16,704 nt of DNA, taken from positions 1 to 16,704 of the forward strand of contig JAKAQR010000022.1 of assembly GCA_021819725.1 (NCBI GenBank), written 5' to 3'. Each line of letters begins with the position of its first letter. Positions within the stretch are counted from its first letter, which is position 1. The notes under the pieces are model-generated. The model saw nothing but the letters and a program-made list of their open reading frames with translations, was not told where the DNA came from and ran no database searches. The stretch comes from Actinomycetes bacterium (GTDB lineage Bacteria; Actinomycetota; Acidimicrobiia; Acidimicrobiales; Acidimicrobiaceae). Shown in pieces: positions 7,642 through 14,483 of this stretch. Position numbers and translations under genes: made by a program.

Positions 7642-7647
7642 ACCTTA
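7642..7647 (-). promoter_or_regulatory. Ambiguous -10 box or ribosome site of the sulfurtransferase gene
   Basis: Minus-strand TAAGGT lies exactly 6 nt before the ATG at 7635, as in the other leaderless candidates here. The overlapping AAGGTGG could equally serve as a Shine-Dalgarno sequence on a transcript from the EamA gene. The sequence alone does not decide. Confidence 0.35.
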
Positions 7648-7684
7648 GGCTGAACGAGGCTCCACTAGTTGCGCAGACCCGTTG

Positions 7685-8509
7685 CTAGCTCAACACCAGA
7701 ATCGCCACACCAAGGCAGACGACGATGGCGGCAACCGCCCTACGGCGACCGAGCCCTTCCTTAAGAAAATAGGCTCCCATCAGCGCTGCCACGATGACGC
7801 TCGTCTCCCGGAGGGCTGACACAACACCCAAGGGGGCACGTTGCTGTGCCCACAGGACCGCGGCGTAGGCGAGGTAGGAGAGAGCGCCAGCACCGAGGCC
7901 AAGGCGGAGTTTGGCGGTGAGCATCGAGCGGTGCTGACGAATGCGCAAAAAGGTGATCCCGAGTCCAAGTACCCCTCCTTCGAGGAGGAAGAGCAACCCT
8001 GCGTAGGCAAATGAGGAATGCGCATGCCGTACACCCAGTCCATCAACCAGGCTGTACCCGCCGATGGCAAACCCGGTCGCGATGGAGAGCCAAAGCGTCT
8101 TGGTGGCGCGGAACTCGGCGATGGAGGCGAGCGCTGCGGCGATGATGAGGATGCCGAGAACCTCGCCGATGTCGAGGTTCTCCCCCGCGAAGAGGAATGC
8201 TCCAATCGTGACCAGGATCGGAGCGAGTCCTCGAGCCAGTGGATAGACCTGCGAGAGATCGCCAAACCGGTAGGAGTTCAAGAGAAAAATGTTATAGGCG
8301 ATGTGAATCAGGAATGAGACCAGAAGGAACGGCAGTGCCTCCTGGTTGGGGAGGCCGACGAACCCGAGGAAGACCGCACCAATGCCGGCGACGGTGAGGT
8401 TGATCCAAGCAAAGGCGAGGCTTGCATCGTCGATGTACTTTGCTAGTGCGTTCCAGGTGGCGTGAGCGACGGAGGCAAGGAGGACAACCCCCAATACCCA
8501 GATCCCAAT
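7685..8509 (-). CDS. EamA/DMT-family permease with a likely ATT start
   Basis: An inner-membrane transporter of the drug/metabolite superfamily, with two EamA repeats and about ten hydrophobic helices across 274 residues. The N-terminal motif HATWNALAKY and the second-half ALRETSVIVAALMGAYFLKEGLGRRR are typical. Substrates of this family range from amino acids to drugs, and none can be assigned here. The first conventional start codon in frame (TTG 8494) is 23 nt from the nearest Shine-Dalgarno sequence and would trim the first helix. A perfect AGGAGG (8518-8523) sits 8 nt before an ATT at 8509, which restores MGIWVLGVVLLASVAHATWN, the usual family N-terminus. I therefore place the start at ATT 8509. 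It is divergent from the dioxygenase homologue. Confidence 0.78.
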   Translation of the reverse strand: MGIWVLGVVLLASVAHATWNALAKYIDDASLAFAWINLTVAGIGAVFLGFVGLPNQEALPFLLVSFLIHIAYNIFLLNSYRFGDLSQVYPLARGLAPILVTIGAFLFAGENLDIGEVLGILIIAAALASIAEFRATKTLWLSIATGFAIGGYSLVDGLGVRHAHSSFAYAGLLFLLEGGVLGLGITFLRIRQHRSMLTAKLRLGLGAGALSYLAYAAVLWAQQRAPLGVVSALRETSVIVAALMGAYFLKEGLGRRRAVAAIVVCLGVAILVLS

Positions 8510-8516
8510 CGTGGTG

Positions 8517-8524
8517 ACCTCCTC
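8517..8524 (-). promoter_or_regulatory. Strong Shine-Dalgarno sequence deciding the EamA start
   Basis: Minus-strand GAGGAGGT is a near-complete complement of the 16S tail. No ATG, GTG or TTG lies at a usable distance in frame. The in-frame codons within reach are ACG (8512) and ATT (8509), the latter at 8 nt from AGGAGG. This is the main evidence for non-canonical initiation. Confidence 0.6.
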
Positions 8525-8539
8525 GCCGTCGTACAGACA

Positions 8540-8568
8540 AGGTTAACAATGCATGAACGAAAGTGTAA
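8540..8568 (-). promoter_or_regulatory. Putative promoter of the EamA gene
   Basis: On the minus strand TTACAC (8563-8568) and TAACCT (8540-8545, TANNNT) are spaced 17 nt apart. They predict a short untranslated leader that contains the AGGAGG ribosome site. Confidence 0.4.
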
Positions 8569-8638
8569 TGGCAGGTAACAAAGTGCCGTTGAGGTCCACC
8601 GGTCATTGGAGGAGCCTATGAATGTGTGCATCTGCAAC

Positions 8639-8644
8639 TATACT
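8639..8644 (+). promoter_or_regulatory. Putative leaderless -10 box of the dioxygenase gene
   Basis: TATACT (five of six consensus bases) lies 6 nt before the ATG at 8651, matching the pattern of other lead genes in the window. No good -35 is seen at the right distance. It competes with a Shine-Dalgarno-led ATG at 8618. Confidence 0.4.
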
Positions 8645-8650
8645 GGAGAC

Positions 8651-9442
8651 ATGTCTGTCACCTCTTCTGGATCCATGCCGGTGCTCTATCTCAGTCATGG
8701 GGCGCCACCGTTGCTCGATGATTCCCGTTGGATTGATGAGCTCCAAAAGTGGCGTAATCGTCTACCGACTCCGGAGTCAATCCTCGTGATCTCTGCGCAC
8801 TGGGAGTCGAATCCGATCAGTGTAAGCTCCTCGGGATCCGTACCCTTGGTCTATGACTTCTGGGGCTTTGAGGAGCGCTTTTATCAACTGAAGTACCCCG
8901 CTCCTGGTTCAGCGTCGCTTGGCGCGTCTCTCGATCGCTTGCTTGCCCAGGCACATCAACCAGTCGACCATGATGAACCGCGAGGACTGGACCATGGGGC
9001 TTGGGTGCCACTGATGGTCATGTTCCCCGAGGCGACGATTCCCGTGATGCAACTCTCATTGCCGACGCTCGAGCCCGCCCAGTTGCTGGCGTTGGGAAGG
9101 ACACTCGCACCTCTGCGCGATGAGGGCGTCCTGATCGTCGGCAGTGGATTCTTCACCCACAACCTCCGGCAGCTGCGATGGGACGCTGGTCCCGATGCGG
9201 ATCCGCCGTCATGGTCTCGGGAGTTTGATGAGTGGGGAGCGAACGCCCTTGCGGCCGGCGAGGTCGGTCAGCTTCTCGATTTCGCGCATGCAGCACCAGC
9301 GGCAGCTATCGCACACCCCCGCACCGAGCACTTTGCACCGTTGTTTGTGACGCTGGGAGCCGGTGGCGATGACCCAATTGTCAACGAGGTCGAGGGCTTT
9401 TGGTTCGGTATGGCGAAGCGTTCCATCTCGATGGGAGCGTAG
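8651..9442 (+). CDS. ygiD: Extradiol ring-cleavage dioxygenase homologue (YgiD/LigB, 4,5-DOPA dioxygenase type)
   Basis: A class III extradiol dioxygenase homologue; bacterial YgiD cleaves DOPA-like catechols using a single metal ion. From ATG 8651 it has 263 residues, close to the family norm. The family histidines are all present: His16 (LSHGAPP), His50 (SAHWES), His115 (LDHGAWVPL), His170 (FFTHNLRQL) and His227 (EHFAPLF). By analogy with YgiD, His16, His50, His170 and His227 are the metal-ligand candidates and His115 the catalytic one. An in-frame ATG at 8618 has a strong GGAGG five nt upstream and would add 11 residues (MNVCICNYTGD) absent from typical homologues; ATG 8651 follows TATACT by 6 nt. 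Both starts are credible. The physiological substrate is unknown. Confidence 0.85.
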   Translation: MSVTSSGSMPVLYLSHGAPPLLDDSRWIDELQKWRNRLPTPESILVISAHWESNPISVSSSGSVPLVYDFWGFEERFYQLKYPAPGSASLGASLDRLLAQAHQPVDHDEPRGLDHGAWVPLMVMFPEATIPVMQLSLPTLEPAQLLALGRTLAPLRDEGVLIVGSGFFTHNLRQLRWDAGPDADPPSWSREFDEWGANALAAGEVGQLLDFAHAAPAAAIAHPRTEHFAPLFVTLGAGGDDPIVNEVEGFWFGMAKRSISMGA

Positions 9443-9485
9443 GTAAATTGCCACCGGTAGGTGGGAATAAAGCGGGTCGCAAAAG

Positions 9486-9508
9486 TAGTTGCAGGTTGCA
9501 AGCAACTA
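9486..9508. promoter_or_regulatory. Inverted repeat upstream of the MFS exporter gene
   Basis: TAGTTGC (9486-9492) and GCAACTA (9502-9508) are perfect 7-bp arms around a 9-nt spacer that itself contains TTGCAA. It lies about 190 nt upstream of the exporter start in a 250-nt noncoding stretch. It could be an operator or a hairpin; a role in exporter control is inference. Confidence 0.35.
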
Positions 9509-9531
9509 ACAGCTAGGCTGTGGTAGCAAAA

Positions 9532-9546
9532 CGATAGCTGCTATCG
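9532..9546. promoter_or_regulatory. Perfect 15-bp palindrome, likely operator of the MFS exporter
   Basis: CGATAGC-T-GCTATCG has 7-bp arms around one central base, a shape typical of dimeric repressor sites. It lies in the only sizeable gap upstream of the exporter. Efflux genes of this type are commonly repressed by TetR or MarR regulators, but no such regulator gene is in the window, so it would act in trans. Confidence 0.45.
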
Positions 9547-9679
9547 GAGGTTTGCCTTCGCTAGCAGCTGGGCGTTGGCCTGAGGAACCGTCACAGGGCC
9601 TGGGGGCGGGCTAGTGACACGACGAAGACGGTGTGACGGCGCTGCATGGCAGACAGTCATGGCAACAATAGATGGTCAT

Positions 9680-9686
9680 AAAGGAG
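9680..9686 (+). promoter_or_regulatory. Ribosome-binding site fixing the exporter start
   Basis: AAAGGAG ends 6 nt before the ATG at 9693. An earlier in-frame ATG (9672) would place this site inside the coding region and has none of its own, so 9693 is preferred. Confidence 0.75.
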
Positions 9687-9692
9687 AAGCAA

Positions 9693-11537
9693 ATGGCGGC
9701 AACGTTGGAGGGAAAGTCCTCCTTTCGGCAGCGAAGCGCTGCGATGCGAGATAACCCGAAGTACAAGTGGCTGGTCCTGTCGAATACGACACTTGGGGTC
9801 TTGATGGTCATGATCGACTCGTCGATCGCACTCATCTCTTTGCCGGAGATCTTTAACGGCATTCACCTCGACCCGTTGGCCCCTGGGAACACCTCCTACT
9901 TTCTTTGGGTCCTCATGGGCTACCTGGTCGTCACTGCGGTGATGGTGGTCAACTTTGGCCGACTTGGTGATATGTTTGGTCGTTCCCGAATGTACAACAT
10001 GGGTTTTGCGATCTTCACCTTCTTCTCGATCATGCTCTCCATCACGTGGATGCATGGGAGTGCTGGTGCCCTGTGGTTAATCGCGATGCGTATCTTCCAA
10101 GGTTTGGGTGGGGCATTGCTCTTTGCGAACTCAGCGGCGCTCTTGACCGATGTTTTTCCGGCAAACCAACGTGGCCTTGCTCTTGGCATCAATAACGTAA
10201 CCGCCATCGCTGGTTCCTTTATCGGACTGATCCTCGGTGGTGTCTTGGCGCCGATCTCGTGGAGGTTGATCTTCCTCGTTTCGGTGCCGGTGGGCATCGC
10301 TGGTACGATCTGGGCCTACATGGTGCTCCATGACACCGGTATTCGGATCAAGGCCAAGATCGACTGGTTTGGCAACTTCCTCTTTGCGGCGGGGCTGATC
10401 TCAGTCTTGGTGGGCATCACCTATGGAATCCAGCCCTACGGCGACCACACCATGGGTTGGACGAACCCCGGCGTCATCGCCGCGATCTTTGGGGGACTCG
10501 CCACCCTCGGCGTCTTTATCTGGCTCGAACTACGCCTCGATGAACCCATGATCAACGTGCGACTCTTCAAAATTCGAGCCTTCACGGCCGGGAACCTTGC
10601 GAGCCTCTTGGCTTCGCTAGGTCGAGGTGGCATGATGTTCATCCTTATTATCTGGCTTCAAGGTATCTGGCTGCCGACCCATGGGTTTAGTTACTCGCAG
10701 ACACCGTTGTGGGCGGGCATCTATCTCGTTCCTTTGACCATCGGATTCCTCGTCGCTGGACCTGTGTCGGGCTATTTCTCTGACCGCTATGGTGCACGGC
10801 CTTTTGCGACTGGAGGTATGATTATCGCGGCGGGCTCCTTCATCGGACTGATCTTTCTGCCGGTGGACTTTTCCTACATGGACTTTGCAATTCTGCTAGC
10901 GATCAACGGTTTGGCCATGGGACTTTTCGCCTCACCGAACCGCGCTGGAATCATGAATAGCTTGCCAGCAAATCAACGGGGAGTTGGTTCAGGCATGAGT
11001 GCGACCTTTATGAACTCGGCGATGGTGCTCTCGATCGGTGTCTTCTTCAGCCTGATGATCTTTGGGTTGCGTTCTCATCTCTCGAGCGCCCTCCTGTCCG
11101 GGTTGACCAAGCAGCATGTGCCGGTCGCCTTGGCCAAGCAGTTGGCTGCGCTGCCACCGGTGAGCACGCTCTTTGCGGCCTTCTTGGGTTACAACCCGAT
11201 GTCAAAGCTGTTGGGCTCCAAGCTCCTTAGCACCCTGCCAGCGGCCAACGCTCATTATCTTGTGGGCCGTTCCTTCTTCCCTAGCCTTATCTCCCCAGCC
11301 TTCGGCCATGGGCTCTCGGAGGCCTTTACCTTCGCCGCGGTCGCCTGTCTGATCGCCGCTGGCGCGTCGTGGATGCGTGGTGGTAAGTACAATGCAACCG
11401 ACGCCGAAGAGGCGATGGAGCACCTTCATGAGGAGCACGCGGCGCATGCAGCCGCCGAACACCGTGTGATTGAATCCGTCGCTGGAGCCGATGACTCGGT
11501 GAAGCCCGAAGAGATCAAATCCCCCTTCTCTGACTGA
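9693..11537 (+). CDS. MFS exporter, DHA2 (EmrB/QacA, 14-helix) family
   Basis: A proton-coupled drug or toxic-compound exporter in the cytoplasmic membrane, 614 residues from ATG 9693. It has about 14 hydrophobic helices. The family motif A follows helix 2 (NFGRLGDMFGRSRMY), and the first helix holds MVMIDSSIALISLP, close to the DHA2 D1 motif. A longer-than-usual segment (around residues 470-540) precedes the last helix. The cytosolic tail is rich in histidine and acidic residues (HLHEEHAAHAAAEH, near 577-590), which could bind metal or respond to pH. It is a single-gene unit: possible operators lie upstream and a strong terminator follows directly. The substrate is unknown. Confidence 0.88.
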   Translation: MAATLEGKSSFRQRSAAMRDNPKYKWLVLSNTTLGVLMVMIDSSIALISLPEIFNGIHLDPLAPGNTSYFLWVLMGYLVVTAVMVVNFGRLGDMFGRSRMYNMGFAIFTFFSIMLSITWMHGSAGALWLIAMRIFQGLGGALLFANSAALLTDVFPANQRGLALGINNVTAIAGSFIGLILGGVLAPISWRLIFLVSVPVGIAGTIWAYMVLHDTGIRIKAKIDWFGNFLFAAGLISVLVGITYGIQPYGDHTMGWTNPGVIAAIFGGLATLGVFIWLELRLDEPMINVRLFKIRAFTAGNLASLLASLGRGGMMFILIIWLQGIWLPTHGFSYSQTPLWAGIYLVPLTIGFLVAGPVSGYFSDRYGARPFATGGMIIAAGSFIGLIFLPVDFSYMDFAILLAINGLAMGLFASPNRAGIMNSLPANQRGVGSGMSATFMNSAMVLSIGVFFSLMIFGLRSHLSSALLSGLTKQHVPVALAKQLAALPPVSTLFAAFLGYNPMSKLLGSKLLSTLPAANAHYLVGRSFFPSLISPAFGHGLSEAFTFAAVACLIAAGASWMRGGKYNATDAEEAMEHLHEEHAAHAAAEHRVIESVAGADDSVKPEEIKSPFSD

Positions 11538-11557
11538 CGTACTTGTCACTGTCTTGA

Positions 11558-11599
11558 GCAAGAGGAGGAGCCCTTCAAGGGCTCCTCCTCTTGCTTTTT
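11558..11599 (+). terminator. Strong intrinsic terminator after the MFS gene
   Basis: A perfect 16-bp stem (GCAAGAGGAGGAGCCC at 11558-11573 with its complement at 11579-11594), a 5-nt loop TTCAA and five T residues (11595-11599). It begins 20 nt after the exporter stop and isolates it from the next operon. Confidence 0.93.
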
Positions 11600-11638
11600 C
11601 CTAGAGGGAGAGATGATGCGTCGTGGATCGCTTCGAGT

Positions 11639-11652
11639 ATGACAGTTGTCAT
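11639..11652. promoter_or_regulatory. Palindromic operator-like site of the ABC/two-component operon
   Basis: ATGACA-GT-TGTCAT is a perfect inverted repeat. Its left nine bases (ATGACAGTT, 11639-11647) recur inverted as AACTGTCAT at 11705-11713 over the operon start codon. The site lies about 60 nt upstream of the predicted transcription start, where an activating response regulator often binds. Confidence 0.5.
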
Positions 11653-11698
11653 CGGGAATTTATGCCAGCACACACCAGCGGCTAGATTGGGCACTTGC

Positions 11699-11713
11699 TA
11701 GTGTAACTGTCAT
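11699..11713 (+). promoter_or_regulatory. Putative leaderless promoter box overlapping an operator half
   Basis: TAGTGT (11699-11704, TANNNT) lies 7 nt before the ATG at 11712. AACTGTCAT (11705-11713) covers the predicted transcription start and repeats the upstream palindrome in inverted orientation. No Shine-Dalgarno sequence is present. Confidence 0.45.
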
Positions 11714-12617
11714 GAAAACGATGCAAGACGCCCCTTCCATTGTGTTGCAAGGGGTCACCAAGGCTTTTGGCCCCGTTCTCGCTGTCCGTGGCGTGGATCT
11801 TCTTATCCAACCAGGGGAGACTGTCGCGCTGCTGGGACCAAATGGGGCAGGCAAGACGACCACGCTCGACATGGTGCTCGGGCTCGTGCACCCCGATCAG
11901 GGGGAGGCCAAGCTCTTTGGAATGTCTCCAGCCAAGGCTATCGCGGCCGGCTTGGTGGGAGGCATGCTCCAAACAGGGACGCCACTCGATCATCTGCGGG
12001 TGCGCGAGTTGATCGAGTTGATGGCATCGTTTTATCCCCACCCGCGCAATCTTGATGACGTATTAGCGAGAACTGGGTGTGATCAGTTTCAGCGACAGTT
12101 CACCACCGGGCTCTCAGGTGGCCAGGCCCAACGGGTGCGTTTCGCAGCCGCCTTGGTTGGGGATCCCGATCTGCTGATCTTGGACGAGCCGACGGCTGCG
12201 ATCGATGTCGAGGGGAGAAGAGAGTTCTGGCGGGCCATGCGTGAGGTGGTCGAGGATCGCAAGACGGTGGTGTTTGCGACCCATTACCTCGAGGAGGCTG
12301 ATGCCTTTGCGGATCGGGTAGTGCTTATGGCCAATGGGTTGATTGTCGCCGATGGGACTCCTAACCAGATCAAGGCAAAGGTGGGGTCGAGGATGATTCG
12401 CGCTACCCTGCCTGATGTTGACGTTAGCTACTTGGGGGCCTTCGATGGGGTGGTGAACGTCGAGCGGCACGGCCCCACCGTGATTTTAACCTGCTCTGAT
12501 TCGGATCAGGTGCTGTATGCCCTGCTTGGTACCTATCCGGGACTGACGGATATTGAGGTCACGGGTGGGAGCCTCGAACAGGCCTTTGTTGAGTTAACAC
12601 GAGAGGGAGATGATTGA
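11712..12617 (+). CDS. ABC-2 type exporter ATP-binding protein
   Basis: The nucleotide-binding subunit of an ABC exporter, 301 residues from ATG 11712. Motifs in order: Walker A GPNGAGKTT (42-50), Q-loop GMLQTGTPLDHLRV, signature LSGGQAQRVRFAAAL, Walker B LLILDEPTAAID and switch histidine in FATHYLEEADAFADR. The tail ending in GGSLEQAFVELT is typical of the DrrA/CcmA-like group that partners ABC-2 permeases for antibiotic, lipid or peptide export. An open frame starts 66 nt earlier, but the promoter-like box and typical N-terminus favour ATG 11712. Its stop overlaps the permease ATG by one base (TGATG). A kinase and response regulator follow in the same operon. Confidence 0.9.
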   Translation: MKTMQDAPSIVLQGVTKAFGPVLAVRGVDLLIQPGETVALLGPNGAGKTTTLDMVLGLVHPDQGEAKLFGMSPAKAIAAGLVGGMLQTGTPLDHLRVRELIELMASFYPHPRNLDDVLARTGCDQFQRQFTTGLSGGQAQRVRFAAALVGDPDLLILDEPTAAIDVEGRREFWRAMREVVEDRKTVVFATHYLEEADAFADRVVLMANGLIVADGTPNQIKAKVGSRMIRATLPDVDVSYLGAFDGVVNVERHGPTVILTCSDSDQVLYALLGTYPGLTDIEVTGGSLEQAFVELTREGDD

Positions 12618-13342
12618 TGGGTTTGCTCTATGTTCGCTATGAGCTGTTGCGCACCCTGCGTAATCGCAGGTTTGTGATCTTCTCCTTCGTCTTCCCACTG
12701 GTGTTGTACGTTGCCTTCACCTCGGCCGATCGCCATGACAAGCTCGGAGGGGTTCCGTTCCCGTTGTACTATATGATCGCGATGGCAGGCTTTGGTGCCC
12801 TCATCGCGGCGATCTCCATTGGACCGAGGATCTCCGTTGAACGGCAGATGGGTTGGACCCGGCAGATGCGACTGACTCCCTTGCCGACCTGGTATTACTT
12901 TGCCGCAAAAATTCTGGCTGGTTATATGATTGCGATCCTCACCCTCATCGTCATGTATCTCGCTGGCAGCGCCTTTGGCGTTCATCTCACGATGGTCCAC
13001 TGGTTGATCATGACCGGTCTGTTTCTCGTCGGTCTGTTGCCCTTCACCGTGATCGGCGTCATGATCGGTCACCTCCTGAAACCGGACTCGATGGGTCCCG
13101 TCACTGGTGGTCTCTCCACGCTCTTTCTTCTCGTCGGTGGGGGGTTTGGCAACATTGGTGGCGATGGATTGATTCATAAGCTCTTTGAGTTGATACCCTC
13201 CTACTGGTTGATTCGGGCAGGAGCGGTCTCGCTCGGAGGATCTCCCTGGAAGTTGGAGGGGTGGCTTGTGGTGATCATCTGGACGGTAGCCTTTGTGCTG
13301 CTAGCTCGGCTCGTCTATGTCCGCGATACCGCGCGAGTCTGA
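12617..13342 (+). CDS. ABC-2 type exporter permease
   Basis: The membrane subunit partnering the preceding ATPase, 241 residues. The N-terminus MGLLYVRYELLRTLRNRRF is the cytosolic amphipathic entry helix typical of ABC-2 permeases, followed by about six hydrophobic segments (roughly residues 22-36, 50-70, 95-120, 127-150, 160-175 and 215-236). The ATG overlaps the ATPase stop (TGATG) and has GGGAG at 12605-12609, a 7-nt spacer. A TTG immediately before it is not needed. Its length matches single-domain permeases that dimerise. The cargo is not deducible; adjacency to a DesK/NarL-type sensor pair suggests inducible efflux or membrane-stress defence. Confidence 0.88.
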   Translation: MGLLYVRYELLRTLRNRRFVIFSFVFPLVLYVAFTSADRHDKLGGVPFPLYYMIAMAGFGALIAAISIGPRISVERQMGWTRQMRLTPLPTWYYFAAKILAGYMIAILTLIVMYLAGSAFGVHLTMVHWLIMTGLFLVGLLPFTVIGVMIGHLLKPDSMGPVTGGLSTLFLLVGGGFGNIGGDGLIHKLFELIPSYWLIRAGAVSLGGSPWKLEGWLVVIIWTVAFVLLARLVYVRDTARV

Positions 13343-13370
13343 TACCGCCATCGGAAGGGGTGGACGTGGG

Positions 13371-14483
13371 ATGGACCAAGATTGGCGTAACCAGGTAGCA
13401 TCATTTGGGAGCGTGCCCTTGACGTGGGGCAGAGTTGCACTTCCTCTTCTCTTTCTCGCCTACTGTGCACAGGTTGCCGGTGGCGTGCTGAGTTTTGGTC
13501 ATGGAGTAGGACTACCGATCGGGCTTGGAGTCCTCGGTCTTTTTGGCGCTCTCTATATCGTGTTGGTATTCTCTGGGATCGCGACCCGTCCTTTGTTCTT
13601 TGCCTCGATCATCGGCGTCATGGCTCTCTGTTTCCTGGTTGAGTTGCCGATCGCCCGTGATGACGCGCTGATCATGTTGCTCTTTATCCTCGCTCCCATT
13701 ATCGGGAGGTTCAAGACAAAGGCATGGCCGTTCATCGCTCTTGCGATTCTGGTGTCCTATTTCTTACCATTTGCTGAACCAGGTTGGAGGGTGGCAGGGA
13801 ATCTATCGATGCCGTTGACGATCCTCCTGGCGAGTCTGGTTGTTCTTGCGTTCTCGCAACTCGTTCGGACCAATTGCCTACTGGTGGAGACTCGCGATGA
13901 ACTCGATCGGGTGGTTCGTGAGAGTGAGCGTCTTAGGATTGCGCGCGACTTACACGATGTGCTCGGCCATTCCCTTACATCGATCACCATCAAGGCTGAA
14001 CTCGCCACCAAGATCTTTGATCGAGATTCGGCACAGGCTCGTAGCGAAATCCACCAGGTCGAGGTGCTTGCTCGACAGGCACTGGCAGAGGTAAGGGCAA
14101 CGGTGGCGGGATATCGAGGTAGGTCGCTTGCTGGAGAGCTGGAAGCTGCAAGAGCGCTACTCTCCACCGCAGGTGTCGAGCTCACGGTGGAACACGCTGG
14201 TGCCGAGCTCTCCCCCGGAGTCGAGGAGTTGTTCGGTTGGGTGATCCGCGAATCAGTGACCAATGTGGTTCGGCATGCGCGTGCTACCAACTGCACCATC
14301 GAACTAGGGCCGACCTCGATGCGTGTGCGAGACAACGGTTGCGGGGGTGAGGTCCTCTTTGGAAGTGGACTTCGTGGACTCGCCGAACGAGCCGCCCGTG
14401 CGGGAGGTTCGCTGGAGGTGGGTCCAAACTACCCGCTTGGTTGGGAGGTCAAACTGGCTGTGCCAGAACGGAGTCGATGGTGA
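13371..14483 (+). CDS. Sensor histidine kinase, DesK-like (HisKA_3 / HATPase)
   Basis: A membrane sensor of about 370 residues. The N-terminal half holds around six hydrophobic segments (residues about 20-165) with little extracytoplasmic domain, so it probably senses within the membrane or through the ABC exporter. The HisKA_3 dimerisation helix contains RIARDLHDVLGHSLT, with phospho-acceptor His195. The ATPase domain shows the N-box (RESVTNVVRHARA) and the G-box (DNGCG, then GSGLRGLAERA). I chose ATG 13371, preceded by a purine-rich GGGGTGG at about 7 nt. An earlier ATG at 13317 would overlap the permease by 26 nt and add an unusual polar stretch. It overlaps the response regulator by 4 nt (GTGA). 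Confidence 0.88.
   Translation: MDQDWRNQVASFGSVPLTWGRVALPLLFLAYCAQVAGGVLSFGHGVGLPIGLGVLGLFGALYIVLVFSGIATRPLFFASIIGVMALCFLVELPIARDDALIMLLFILAPIIGRFKTKAWPFIALAILVSYFLPFAEPGWRVAGNLSMPLTILLASLVVLAFSQLVRTNCLLVETRDELDRVVRESERLRIARDLHDVLGHSLTSITIKAELATKIFDRDSAQARSEIHQVEVLARQALAEVRATVAGYRGRSLAGELEAARALLSTAGVELTVEHAGAELSPGVEELFGWVIRESVTNVVRHARATNCTIELGPTSMRVRDNGCGGEVLFGSGLRGLAERAARAGGSLEVGPNYPLGWEVKLAVPERSRW

Noticed and set aside
9451..9464. CCACC-GGTA-GGTGG hairpin as a terminator of the dioxygenase gene
   Set aside because: The stem is only 5 bp, with no T-run after it.
9672..9692. The earlier ATG of the MFS exporter
   Set aside because: It would put the strong AAAGGAG site inside the gene and has no ribosome site of its own.
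13317..13370. The earlier ATG of the histidine kinase
   Set aside because: It has a weak ribosome site, overlaps the permease gene and adds a polar Arg/Gly-rich extension unlike family members. It is not fully excluded.
14441..14479. Longer starts of the response regulator
   Set aside because: They add residues before the conserved ILLADD strand. GTG 14480 has a GGAG at 6 nt and the canonical N-terminus.
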